From Hofstenia miamia (taxonomy: Eukaryota; Xenacoelomorpha; Acoela), in NCBI GenBank assembly GCA_004352715.1, contig SCFE01000089.1:1778029-1820617 (forward strand): a DNA stretch of 42,589 bases, in the 5' to 3' direction. Below, piece after piece: positions 20,511 through 31,062 of this stretch (within the stretch, counting starts at the first letter, position 1; every line of letters begins with the position of its first letter). The notes beneath the pieces were generated by a model, which was not told where the DNA came from, searched no databases, and saw only the letters and a list, made by a program, of their open reading frames with translations. A program made the translations under genes and the position numbers.

Positions 20511-20655
20511 AGTAGTATAAGAAGAGTTCCGTTTTGTTACACTTTTTTCTGATTGGTCGAGAGGTGGGTTCCATTTTGTTACACTTTTTTGTGATTGGTC
20601 GAGAGAGGTGGCCTTTGACCTGAGGCGTCGTGGATATTGGCGGGGGGTGTTTTAC

Positions 20656-20663
20656 TGACGTCA
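20656..20663. promoter_or_regulatory. CRE palindrome TGACGTCA with nearby CCAAT boxes (left arm)
   Basis: TGACGTCA is the full cAMP-response-element palindrome. ATTGG (inverse CCAAT) lies at 20552-20556 and 20594-20598. The same set recurs in each arm (21728-21735; 25938-25945), suggesting that the arm carries a promoter. Activity is inferred from motifs only. Confidence 0.4.
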
Positions 20664-20826
20664 TGGATGTAATTTTACTAGTTTTTGTGTTATTTATGTG
20701 GCCTAATTTAGTTTGCATTTTTTTACTTTTTTAGTTTATAATTTCCCACATAATTACATTTTTTAATGTCCCACATTAACTTACTTTGCATTTTTTACTA
20801 TCCCACATTAACTTACTTTGCATTTT

Positions 20827-20948
20827 TCCAAGTAAAAATAATTTACATAATTGTTTAAAAAGTGGAATCGAAAAATATTTCCAAGTAAAAATAATTTACA
20901 TAATTGTTTAAAAAGTGGAATCGAAAAATATTTCCAAGTAAAAATAAN
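20827..20948. repeat. 53-bp tandem repeat, 2.3 units
   Basis: Units start TCCAAGTAAAAATAATTTAC at 20827, 20880 and 20933 (partial, ends at an undetermined base). The inverted counterpart of one unit lies near 21158-21195. Confidence 0.9.
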
Positions 20949-21099
20949 ATGTGTAAATGCACATTGCGTTTGTTTCCTACAGAATTCCCCCCAACAACAA
21001 TGATGATAAACTAGTCCGTTAGACAAATTTAATAGTACGATATATATGATCATTATAAGCAAAGTGTAGAATAAATTACAGTTTTGTCTTGTCTTAAAC

Positions 21100-21125
21100 A
21101 CGTATGTGGGTTTTACCACATACGT
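21100..21125. repeat. Perfect 10-bp stem-loop in the foldback centre
   Basis: ACGTATGTGG (21100-21109), loop GTTTTA, CCACATACGT (21116-21125). It lies in the unique spacer between the two opposed arms (about 20949-21157). Confidence 0.7.
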
Positions 21126-21157
21126 TTATTAAATATTATTATTAATATTTATCTTTA

Positions 21158-21804
21158 CTTGGAAATATTTTTTGATTCCACTTTTTAAACAAGTATGTAA
21201 TGTGTAAAACTAAAAAATGTAAAGTAAGTTAATGTGTGAAAGTAATACATGTAAAGTAAGTTAATGTGTGAAAGTAATATTTTTTCTTGTATATACTCTT
21301 GTTGAGCAGTTATATAACTTGCAAAATTAATTATATATATTTAAAAACTAAAAAAATGTAAGGTAATGTGGGAAAGTAAAACTAAAAAATGTAAGGTAAT
21401 GTGGGAAAGTAAAACTAAAAAAATGTAAGGTAATGTGGGAAAGTAAAACTAAAAAATGTAAGGTAATGTGGGAAATTAAAAAATGTAAGGTAATGTTGGA
21501 AAGTAAAAAAGTAAGGTAATGTGGGACTTTTTAAACAAGTATGGTAATGTGGGAAAGTAAAAAATGTAAGGTAATGTGGGAAAGTAAAACTAAAAAATGT
21601 AAGGTAATGTGGGAAAGTAAAACTAAAAAATGTATGTTAATGTGGGAAAGTAAAAACTAAAAAAGTAAAAAAATGCAAACTAAATTAGGCCACATAAATA
21701 ACACAAAAACTAGTAAAAGTACATGCATGACGTCAGTAAAACACCCCCCGCCAATATCCACGACGTCTCAGGTCAAAGCCCACCCCTCTCGACCAATCAC
21801 AAAA
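21158..21804 (+). repeat. Second arm copy (inverted to the left arm)
   Basis: Begins with one 53-bp-type unit, continues with the GTGGGAAAGT minisatellite and reaches the CRE (21728-21735) and the first CCAAT box (21793-21797) before the gap. It is co-oriented with the right arm, so the gypsy pseudogene lies between two direct copies. Confidence 0.8.
21340..21665 (+). repeat. Minisatellite of about 33 bp (about 10 units)
   Basis: Imperfect units with core AAAATGTAAGGTAATGTGGG, some shortened, one interrupted by TTTTTAAACAAGTATG. Shorter arrays of the same unit are at 25744-25890 (+) and 20735-20830 (-). Tandem subrepeats inside terminal inverted repeats are a foldback-element trait. Confidence 0.85.
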
Positions 21805-22804
21805 NNNNNNNNNNNNNNNNNNNNNNNNNNNNNNNNNNNNNNNNNNNNNNNNNNNNNNNNNNNNNNNNNNNNNNNNNNNNNNNNNNNNNNNNNNNNNNNN
21901 NNNNNNNNNNNNNNNNNNNNNNNNNNNNNNNNNNNNNNNNNNNNNNNNNNNNNNNNNNNNNNNNNNNNNNNNNNNNNNNNNNNNNNNNNNNNNNNNNNNN
22001 NNNNNNNNNNNNNNNNNNNNNNNNNNNNNNNNNNNNNNNNNNNNNNNNNNNNNNNNNNNNNNNNNNNNNNNNNNNNNNNNNNNNNNNNNNNNNNNNNNNN
22101 NNNNNNNNNNNNNNNNNNNNNNNNNNNNNNNNNNNNNNNNNNNNNNNNNNNNNNNNNNNNNNNNNNNNNNNNNNNNNNNNNNNNNNNNNNNNNNNNNNNN
22201 NNNNNNNNNNNNNNNNNNNNNNNNNNNNNNNNNNNNNNNNNNNNNNNNNNNNNNNNNNNNNNNNNNNNNNNNNNNNNNNNNNNNNNNNNNNNNNNNNNNN
22301 NNNNNNNNNNNNNNNNNNNNNNNNNNNNNNNNNNNNNNNNNNNNNNNNNNNNNNNNNNNNNNNNNNNNNNNNNNNNNNNNNNNNNNNNNNNNNNNNNNNN
22401 NNNNNNNNNNNNNNNNNNNNNNNNNNNNNNNNNNNNNNNNNNNNNNNNNNNNNNNNNNNNNNNNNNNNNNNNNNNNNNNNNNNNNNNNNNNNNNNNNNNN
22501 NNNNNNNNNNNNNNNNNNNNNNNNNNNNNNNNNNNNNNNNNNNNNNNNNNNNNNNNNNNNNNNNNNNNNNNNNNNNNNNNNNNNNNNNNNNNNNNNNNNN
22601 NNNNNNNNNNNNNNNNNNNNNNNNNNNNNNNNNNNNNNNNNNNNNNNNNNNNNNNNNNNNNNNNNNNNNNNNNNNNNNNNNNNNNNNNNNNNNNNNNNNN
22701 NNNNNNNNNNNNNNNNNNNNNNNNNNNNNNNNNNNNNNNNNNNNNNNNNNNNNNNNNNNNNNNNNNNNNNNNNNNNNNNNNNNNNNNNNNNNNNNNNNNN
22801 NNNN
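21805..22804. other. Assembly gap (exactly 1,000 N)
   Basis: It begins inside the outer part of the second arm, so the outer end of that arm and its boundary with the gypsy copy are unknown. Confidence 0.99.
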
Positions 22805-23339
22805 AAGCTAATTAATGCTGACGTGCACAAGGCGGCAGATGAAAAAGAATCAAGATTTAATAAATTGTCAACAACTCAGTATTAACAGGTACTAGCCAAA
22901 TATTTGATTGTTTAAACAATTTCGAGTATAAAAATGGTGCAATATGATATTTTGTTGATGGCCGAAATTTATCGGATTTACTTCGTTTTCTTTTGTCAGG
23001 TTTATTTATTAATTAAATGGAAAGCTAAAAACGTTCGAGCACTAGGGTATTCGAGGCAGTGGTCCATGACTTCGTTTTATGGGAGATAATTCGTAATGGC
23101 TTAACACTTAGCAATGAATTGTTATCGCCATTCCAACGGCTGTGTATTTTGCACATTAACAATAATGATTTGCTAGCGCCATTCCCACGGCTGTGCGGCT
23201 GGTAGCTGTTGGTCTACCGGATGTGCTCATAGGTTATGTGTAAGGATAGGGGTTTTTCTTTGTTATAGCTTTCCTATCATTTGTTGTTCGTTTTATTATA
23301 TGATCAAGTTTACATTAGCCAAATGTCAAGATGCAGACT
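22805..23339 (+). other. Region upstream of the gypsy protease (leader/gag position)
   Basis: No clear Gag is readable. GCCATTCCAACGGCTGTG (about 23129) and GCCATTCCCACGGCTGTG (about 23177) are an imperfect repeat about 50 bp apart. A block at 23228-23275 (GTGCTCATAGGTTATGTG ... TAGCTTTCC) is shared with the dispersed repeats at 9238-9295 (inverted) and 2495-2535. Confidence 0.4.
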
Positions 23340-24743
23340 TTGACAAAGAAGATCTAATCAAAAATGAGGAAGAACAAGAAGAAGAAGAGGAAATTGAATC
23401 GGCAGAATTAGACAATTTAAATTGGAGGGAGCGCCGTCTCCGAAAAACCGAGCACCCGTACTAATAGTGACCGATCTACTAAAAATAAATACGATAACAA
23501 TTGTTATTAATGGAGTGATGGTAGAAGCGACAGTAGATATGGGAGCGGTGATATCCATAATAACGGATGAATGTGCAAAGAAAGTTGGCTTTCAAAGATA
23601 ACAACTAAATAACGAAAAAAATAGGTTAATAAAGGCTTCTGGAGATTACATTGACGTGAAAGGTAAGTTGGAGAATGTACCAATAAGAGTGGCAAACATG
23701 ACATTTCAACAAACTTTCACAGTAATTGATACGGAGAGAAACCAATTGCCATATGAAGTGATATTGGGTAATGACTTTCTCACAAACAACAAGTGCATTA
23801 TAAACTATAAGGATAGAATGATAACAGTACAAGAAGAGGTAGTAACAACTTATGAAGATTGTGATATGGATGATACAATAGTGTTTAAGTTAACAGAGAA
23901 TGTGAAAATTTTACCAAATAATTGGAAAATGTGTGAAATTGTAACAAGTTAAAGGATAAACACTGAGGTAATGATATATGACCAAATTGGCATAAATACA
24001 AAGAAATTATCGATTCCGTCGAGCTTATGCATGATATGAGAAGGCAAGGGATGGATACCAGTGTTGAACGCGACAAATCACATAGTCAATGTTAACAAAG
24101 AGAAGGTTACGATAAAAGGAAAAAGAGTGAAATCTGAGAAGCAGATGGTAAACAAAACGATAAACATAATAATGAAAGAGGAAGAAAAAACATTTCAGAT
24201 ACCGGAAATCAAGGAAGAAGAATACCCACATCTGAATAACGAAGAAAAGGAAAAGCTTGTGAAAATTTTGAATAAGCATAATAAAATATTCAACTTCAGA
24301 GAAATCAGTGTGGGGAAAGCAACGGATGAACTGATTAGATTACCAGAAAATCTGAAAGAAAAATACAATACAATTTTAAATGAGCTCATTGATAATAAAA
24401 TTATAAGGCAGAGTGAAAGTCCTTATGTGTCACCAATGGTGTTTGTAAAACATGGTGAAAAATACAGGCTTTGTATAGATTTCAGAAAATTGAATGATGT
24501 GACTAAAAAAGATGCTTATCCATTACTGCGAATAGATGACATGATTTACAAAGCAACAAAAAATAAATACTTGGTGTATTGACTTATGCAAAGCATATTG
24601 GCAGGTGCCAATGGAACACAAGGATATCGAAAAAACAGCGTTCATAACTCCCTATGGGTTGTTCTAATGGATGTACATGGCGTTTGGACTTTGTAATGCA
24701 CCAGCAACATTTCAATGGTATGTAATGAAAGTGTTGAAACAAA
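23340..24743 (+). pseudogene. Ty3/gypsy protease-reverse transcriptase (copy 2)
   Basis: Order: an acidic tail (NEEEQEEEEEIESAELDNL, 23365-23420), frameshift, retropepsin with VDMGAVISIITDEC (around 23535-23575) and LPYEVILGNDF (about 23746-23780), a linker with MIYDQIGINTKK, then the RT from EKEKLVKILNKHNKIFNF through SPYVSPMVFV, RLCIDFRKLND, DLCKAYWQVPM and FGLCNAPATFQ, cut by a gap at 24744. Stops lie at about 23600 and 23950. TGA at 24580-24582 (with frameshift) and TAA at 24665-24667 are shared with copy 1. Compared with copy 1, codons just after IRLP are deleted. The usual DTGA/DSGA of the protease is DMGA. It is non-functional; RNase H and integrase are not seen. Confidence 0.92.
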
Positions 24744-25743
24744 NNNNNNNNNNNNNNNNNNNNNNNNNNNNNNNNNNNNNNNNNNNNNNNNNNNNNNNNN
24801 NNNNNNNNNNNNNNNNNNNNNNNNNNNNNNNNNNNNNNNNNNNNNNNNNNNNNNNNNNNNNNNNNNNNNNNNNNNNNNNNNNNNNNNNNNNNNNNNNNNN
24901 NNNNNNNNNNNNNNNNNNNNNNNNNNNNNNNNNNNNNNNNNNNNNNNNNNNNNNNNNNNNNNNNNNNNNNNNNNNNNNNNNNNNNNNNNNNNNNNNNNNN
25001 NNNNNNNNNNNNNNNNNNNNNNNNNNNNNNNNNNNNNNNNNNNNNNNNNNNNNNNNNNNNNNNNNNNNNNNNNNNNNNNNNNNNNNNNNNNNNNNNNNNN
25101 NNNNNNNNNNNNNNNNNNNNNNNNNNNNNNNNNNNNNNNNNNNNNNNNNNNNNNNNNNNNNNNNNNNNNNNNNNNNNNNNNNNNNNNNNNNNNNNNNNNN
25201 NNNNNNNNNNNNNNNNNNNNNNNNNNNNNNNNNNNNNNNNNNNNNNNNNNNNNNNNNNNNNNNNNNNNNNNNNNNNNNNNNNNNNNNNNNNNNNNNNNNN
25301 NNNNNNNNNNNNNNNNNNNNNNNNNNNNNNNNNNNNNNNNNNNNNNNNNNNNNNNNNNNNNNNNNNNNNNNNNNNNNNNNNNNNNNNNNNNNNNNNNNNN
25401 NNNNNNNNNNNNNNNNNNNNNNNNNNNNNNNNNNNNNNNNNNNNNNNNNNNNNNNNNNNNNNNNNNNNNNNNNNNNNNNNNNNNNNNNNNNNNNNNNNNN
25501 NNNNNNNNNNNNNNNNNNNNNNNNNNNNNNNNNNNNNNNNNNNNNNNNNNNNNNNNNNNNNNNNNNNNNNNNNNNNNNNNNNNNNNNNNNNNNNNNNNNN
25601 NNNNNNNNNNNNNNNNNNNNNNNNNNNNNNNNNNNNNNNNNNNNNNNNNNNNNNNNNNNNNNNNNNNNNNNNNNNNNNNNNNNNNNNNNNNNNNNNNNNN
25701 NNNNNNNNNNNNNNNNNNNNNNNNNNNNNNNNNNNNNNNNNNN
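24744..25743. other. Assembly gap (exactly 1,000 N)
   Basis: It hides the rest of the gypsy copy and its junction with the right arm. Frames of about 350 codons crossing it on both strands are artefacts. Confidence 0.99.
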
Positions 25744-26089
25744 ACATGTAAAGTAATTTAATGTGGGAAATTTATACATGTAAAGTAAAATTAATGTGGG
25801 AAAGTAAAAACTAAGTTAATGTGGGAAAGTAAAAACTAAAAAATGTATGTGGGAAAGTAAAAACTAAAAAATGTATGTGAAAATGCAAACTAAATTAGGC
25901 CACATAAATAACACAAAAACTAGTAAAATTACATCCATGACGTCAGTAAAACACCCCCGCCAATATGCACGACGCCTCAGGTCAAAGGCCACCTCTCTCG
26001 ACCAATCACAAAAAAGTGTAACAAAATGGAACCCACCTCTCGACCAATCAGAAAAAAGTGTAACAAAACGGAACTCTTCTTATACTACT
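25744..26089 (+). repeat. Right arm of the foldback-like element
   Basis: Short GTGGGAAAGT array (25744-25870), then the outer domain nearly identical to the left arm: CRE at 25938-25945, CCAAT boxes at 26002-26006 and 26044-26048, ending CTTCTTATACTACT at 26089. An open frame starting MQTKLGHINN recurs in all three arms, but its frame shifts between copies, so it is not a conserved protein. Confidence 0.8.
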
Positions 26090-26095
26090 CTGGTA

Positions 26096-26340
26096 CGACA
26101 CAAATGTCTTCCCAAGAACGTATCTGAATATTTGTGTTTTTTACAGGTTTCAGTCAAGTTTTCTCTTAGATGTATTTGCATTTGACTATAATATAAGATA
26201 TTTAAAAATATTAGCCTAATGTCTTTTTAAGGTTTTAGTTGGTTATCAGACTTAATTTAGCTCATTCAGGCGGGTACAGTCCAGCCGCTCTATTTCAAAA
26301 CGTGTCGAGCGGGCACAGGTGTACAATATTTCCCGTACCC
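26096..26340 (+). pseudogene. hAT transposase C-terminal scrap plus 3' flank
   Basis: Immediately right of the foldback. LVRHKCLPKNVSEYLCF at 26090-26140 and the following non-coding stretch (TTTTCTCTTAGATGTATTTG, a TTTGACTA block, TATTTCAAAACG) match 35150-35410 in order and orientation, where the hAT dimerisation domain is clearer. The left side of this hAT copy is missing. Identity rests on that comparison. Confidence 0.5.
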
Positions 26341-28250
26341 AAAATAATACAATCCTAATCACTTGGTTTTACGGATTATCAACTAATGCTTAATTCAATT
26401 CATTTATCAAGCAAAATGCTGTTTGCATAAATATTAATACCGTTCTAAAAAGTGACACTTTAAGCTGTCAGAATAAAACAATTCAAAATAATTAAGATTG
26501 CAATGATCCAAGTTATCATCTAAAACAAAGTTTGTTATCAATTAAGTATTTTTACTCATTCACATTATTTCAAGTGAGTAATTAACGTTTCATTACACTG
26601 AAACTCAATATTTTCGCTATGTTTAGTACTATATTTACATGCATTAAAAATTTTACAATATTCAAACAAGATTTAAGACGACCCAAGCATGCACATAAAT
26701 AATTTTCATAAATTGCTAAAAATAGTAAATTTTCATTTTAGTTTATTGTAAGTACTCTATATTTATTTTAGTTTTTTTAAACAGTATATCCGCAAATAAA
26801 GAGCTTATTGGAAAATAGCAAAATAGTAGTTTTTGCAATTTATATTTGCCCATAGTTTGTCACACAGGAGAGCTATTTTAACAAAACTTATTTAAAGGAA
26901 AATCAAAACCATATACTTATTAAGTTGCATGTTTTGTATACTCTTTTACTTTAATTAAAACATTTTTTTATTTCATGAAATAGTTGCAATAAGGGAAATA
27001 GCGAGGGCCCAGCCTCACTCGAGTTTGTTGTAGAATACATCTAAATGTTTAAGTATTCTATGATAATGCAATTTTCCACATTTTGATGTAAGTGTAATGA
27101 AATTATCCTTAATACAAATACATATACAAATTGCTTTAAAACCTGGTATGATTTGATTTTTTTAAGTTCTTAAATATATTAATTACTTTGTATATTTTAG
27201 CAATCAGGAGTCATAGTAATTTATTTATTATAAGAAACACTACTTAGTAAATATTCAAAGCTTCCATATTAAAGTATACAAATCTTACACTTAAAATATA
27301 TTAAGCAATTATTTAAATACTTAATAACCGCATTAGCAATTTTTGGAAACAAAATATAATAAAATGAGAAATAATGCATAACAACACAACAGCATTTATT
27401 TCCAAATACAATAGTCACGTTACTTTACTCCTAGGCTAATAAATTATAAATGTGATGGAATAATTAGAATAATATAAAAATAATTAAATTGAATTAGAAA
27501 AATACAATTATATAAATTTTATAGTTATGTCCCAAGAATTAAATTCGTAGTTGACCAAAAAAGACTTTTAGATAACCTTAAAGCGGTACAACATAGTTCC
27601 TTGATAGTAAGGATACTCAAATGTTTATTGTATTGATTAATTCGCTACTAAACCACAAGCATATTTATATTTTGCGTTATTTTCTTTTCAGTAATATAAA
27701 AATGCTCCGTTAACATACGGAAACATTTGAAAAAATGCGCAGAGATTACTTTTTTATCCCCAGGTTTTTATATGCCTTGAATATCGCACTATATATATAT
27801 ATATATATACTGGCGGTGGCTAAACAATGCTCCATAGTTGGTTCTATGTACTTGAAACATATATTATTCGAAAGTTCTAGTCTTAATTTACTTAAATATT
27901 TAAAAAAATAGGGTTTTCATTTTTACAAGTTTCGTGAATTTTAGACCTTCAAAGATGGTCAACTCATTTAAAATTTTGGAAAAATTAAATTTGATCAATT
28001 TTTAGTTTTTTTAATTTTATATGGTAAATATATGTATAATATAAGTGCAGAAACAAAAGCACCACATTAGGGTTAATTATTTTTGGTAAAATTGGAAATT
28101 GAAATTGTCAAATTTATGGTGAACACGAAAATGAATTTGATGAAAATTATCTCAGGAAATAATGGTCACATAGTCACCAAACTTCTGCAGTGCTTCGGAC
28201 TTACGACCCTGATAAATGTCCCGGGACGACCCGGGTCAATGCGGGTTTAC
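26341..28250. other. AT-rich sequence without recognised features
   Basis: No coding motif on either strand. A TA microsatellite lies at about 27789-27810. GAGGGCCCAGCCTCACTCG near 27003 resembles a hAT-type end, but no partner was found. Confidence 0.4.
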
Positions 28251-28257
28251 TTTTAGT

Positions 28258-28730
28258 TTTTTTAAGGTCGCGTTAACTTTTTCCCAAGTTGCGTTCACTT
28301 TTTTTTTTGTAACCTAATTTCATTAGAAAAAGTGAACATGGCCACTGTATTAATATTGGTCCCTCAGCAGAGTCCAAAAAATTTTGAAAAATTTACTATG
28401 AGAAAATCAAAAAAATGGCTGTCAAAAAAATTTTTTTATTTCACCAAAATGGTTTTTAGGCCATTTTCAGTTGCTTAAAGCAAAAAAAAATTTTTTGAAA
28501 TGAATTGACCATGTTCAGGCCATCATATCTCAAAAGTTTCTAAAGTGCCCCCCTTTTTTTATTGCAGATTCTTGTAGATAGATCAAGAGTAGATCTTTCG
28601 AATGGTGTGAATATAAAAGTTGTAGGACCAATATTGGCCTCAAACCCGACCTTATGAAAAAAGTGAACATTTGTTAAGAAAAAGTGAACTGAGACAAAAG
28701 GGAAAAAGTGAACGTCGACAGGGCCCTAAT
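28258..28730. mobile_element. MITE-like element with AAAAAGTGAAC end motifs
   Basis: The left end GGTCGCGTTAACTTTTTCCC (about 28266-28285) is matched in inverse at the right end by GGGAAAAAGTGAACGTCGAC (about 28699-28718). The motif AAAAAGTGAAC occurs three times towards the right and again, in both orientations, at the left (28299-28335). No coding capacity and no clear target duplication, so the superfamily is undetermined. The GGGCCC just outside the right end is hAT/P-like but not decisive. Confidence 0.5.
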
Positions 28731-29115
28731 TCTAAGTAAGAGTGTATATATTTTAGTGAAAATATATAAAATACTAATGCCATTCTATTATAAAAATTCA
28801 ACTTCCAAATGCGAGCCATGGTCCTGACTCTCTATTGAGTGAAAAGATGCAGTGAAGGTCTTTTTAAGAAATTGCAATGGTGTACAAAGAATGCATTATG
28901 ACAATTAGCTTTAGATATCTGCAATTATAAAATCATATAGAAATCTAATGAAAACTGAAATCACTGATATCTTCAAGTTGTAATTTCGCCAATGATCGAA
29001 AATTTCTTGAAAGAACTATTCTTGTTCTTTATTTTCATCATCACAAAAATGAAATTGACTCACTTCAATATCTTCTTCAGGCTCATTCATTCGTTTCTTT
29101 CTACATAACTGCTCT

Positions 29116-29764
29116 CAGTGGTGTTCCTAGTCACCCCACGAAAATAAATATTTCATTTTTTTAATTCACAAACTCATATATATATTATGTTAAACTTCAC
29201 TTAATCTTCTTAAGGTATAATTTATATACATGTATATATATATTTACTTTTGGAAATTCTTTGCATTCATATTCAACATCATGTACCTATTCCAAAAAAT
29301 CTAAAAACATTTGTGTGACATATCAAAAGCAGTATAATTTTTTCAATTTTAGAATTTATTAATCTTAGCAAGAGTTTTGCATTTTTAAATTGGTTGATTT
29401 TCTTTAATTTTATCAGCATATTTAACAACATTGATTGAGTTTTAAGACTAAGCCCATATTCATAACATTAGGTGAAACACTTTGTAATTTACTTAATCTT
29501 ATGCGATTGCTCAATTTTGTAGTTAACAATGCAAAAATCTCCTAAAAAACATGCTATTATTAAAGCGTAATTTGAAATTCGACATAAATGTAAAAGATTG
29601 CACAAATTCTGTTTCCATTTTTGAAGTCAGTAGATGGTGGTGAAGGAATAATAAATTTTAAAAACTTAAAATTCTATAGTTTGTGCCCACCCTAGTACCC
29701 AATAATGCACTTAGCATTTCATTCTACATTGCCCCCTAAAATTTTTTTTCTGCATCCGCCCCTG
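29116..29764. mobile_element. Possible 649-bp hAT-type MITE (right end clearer)
   Basis: The right end CTGCATCCGCCCCTG at 29750-29764 is a common hAT terminus (inverse CAGGGGCGGATGCAG). The best left partner is CAGTGGTGTTCCTAG at 29116, agreeing mainly at CAG-GG-G and AG. The flanking octamers do not match, so the pairing is tentative. No transposase inside. Confidence 0.35.
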
Positions 29765-29770
29765 ATGTGT

Positions 29771-30950
29771 ATATATATATATATATATATATTGTGGAAT
29801 AATTACATTATTGGATTTCGTCACTTCTTGATTTCGACATTGGCAATATGAACTCTGTAAATTACAAATGATCAATTTATAATTAGACGAATTTAGTTAT
29901 TTGTAAACTGTGCGATTTTAGCTTAAATTGTTCTGTTAATTATTACGCAGTATTTTTGTTATAGGTGAAAAGGTTATTGTACAGAACCTGTCTTATTTAC
30001 TCATGTTAGCAACGGTGTGCTCTTGTTTAATTTTTTTACCAGTTTTTGTTCGTATATATTAGTGTGATCCTTTCATTTCGTTGCAGTCAATTTGGATCTT
30101 CAGTAAACTCAATTAGTTTACTTTTGACTTTGTTATTATTAAATTGTGTTTTTCGAAATAACTTCTGCACAGTTAAAGGCACCTTGACGTGGTACAGCAG
30201 CTCTAGCATGTCATTTGACTTAGGGCTAGATGTAGTTAGGTGTTTTTAGCATAAAGCATTTCATTTGTTATTAAAATTGTTATTATTGCTACCACCTAAA
30301 TTGCACGCGATGAGAAACGCACTGAGCTTAGGTTTTTTACTTAGCAAGTAGGTTTCACTCAATGCACCCAAGAGTATTTTTAATATATCTATATAAAATA
30401 TATTATCAAAAGTTTCTGTTTCAATTTTTTTGGTAAACTCTACCATCTCAATAATTAAATTTCTGCCAATAGTCAAGAAAAACTCACGATAAATCGTGTT
30501 GAAGACTAGAATAATGGGAAATATTTTACTGAATCAACTTTTGAGACTAGTTTCTGAATGGCACTCAAATGCTTTGTCAATATTGTAAGTGATACATACT
30601 AAAAAATCTGGGTGAAAAATAGTTTTGGTGTATTTTGTTTAAAATGGCGATAATTTGAAATTTATTATATAGTTGCATCTGATAACAGTTTAAAATAGAA
30701 AACTATATATATATATACATATAATCTTAATACCTCATTACATACGAAGAACAATTTTAGTCAAACTATGAAAATAGAAAAATCTACATAAGACAATAAA
30801 TGATTACGTATTACACAGTATAACCGATTTTTAAAACACTTCATTGAACTACTTCAGCTGCTTTTTATTGTTAGGTATAATAAAATATATAAGCAATAGA
30901 GACCTGTAGAACTATATATTTTTTTCTTGTTTCTCACCATGGTCGTATTA
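29771..30950. other. AT-rich spacer
   Basis: TA microsatellite at about 29771-29793. Two short open frames (30046-30249 plus, 30261-30476 minus) lack recognisable motifs. Nothing else is supported. Confidence 0.4.
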
Positions 30951-31062
30951 TACCGTGTGTCCCAGAACACTAGATTTTTAAATAAAATTTTATAAATTGA
31001 CATGTGACTTCATTATTGATTTTTAGCATTATTGTAGATAAATCTGTAAGATTTTTTGTGAA

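Larger units (their letters stand above)
20511..20948 (-). repeat. Left arm of the foldback-like element
   Basis: Outer 210 bp: two tandem 42-bp-spaced units, each with a CCAAT box and GTGTAACAAAA on the minus strand, then a TGACGTCA palindrome. The inner part has GTGGGA-type short repeats and a 53-bp tandem repeat. It matches 25744-26089 inverted. Confidence 0.8.
20511..26089. mobile_element. Foldback-like composite with long TIRs and a 6-bp flanking repeat
   Basis: The left end starts AGTAGTATAAGAAGAGTTCC (20511-20530); the right end is its exact inverse (26070-26089). The arms stay nearly identical for over 200 bp, then pass into AT-rich tandem repeats. CTGGTA occurs directly outside both ends (20505-20510 and 26090-26095), as a target duplication would. 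A third arm copy (21158-21804, plus orientation) lies inside, so 20511-21804 alone is a large palindrome. A gypsy PR-RT pseudogene and two 1,000-N gaps fill the rest. Long TIRs with internal tandem repeats are known for foldback (FB/TU/Galileo-like) elements. An alternative is a gypsy element whose LTR-like direct repeats are 21158-21804 and 25744-26089. No transposase is visible. Confidence 0.65.

Noticed and set aside
20827-21665. CRISPR-like array
   Set aside because: Units are contiguous tandem repeats without unique spacers, in a eukaryotic setting.
1-24743. Non-standard genetic code, suggested by TAA where gypsy palms have an acidic residue (a code with TAA as Glu exists in some ciliates)
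   Set aside because: The intact transporter ends at TAA, and the gypsy copies also hold TGA stops and frameshifts, so ordinary decay explains it.
21673-25779. Several frames of 350-390 codons around 21.7-22.8 kb and 24.6-25.8 kb
   Set aside because: They consist almost wholly of undetermined bases.
20446-26185. Recurring peptide starting MQTKLGHINN in three places as a conserved small protein
   Set aside because: It is the translation of the repeat arm. A one-base change in the C-run shifts the frame in the third copy and the sequence is equally conserved outside the frame.
25871-26185. 104-codon plus-strand frame as a gene
   Set aside because: It joins the foldback arm to hAT debris and crosses the element border at 26089.
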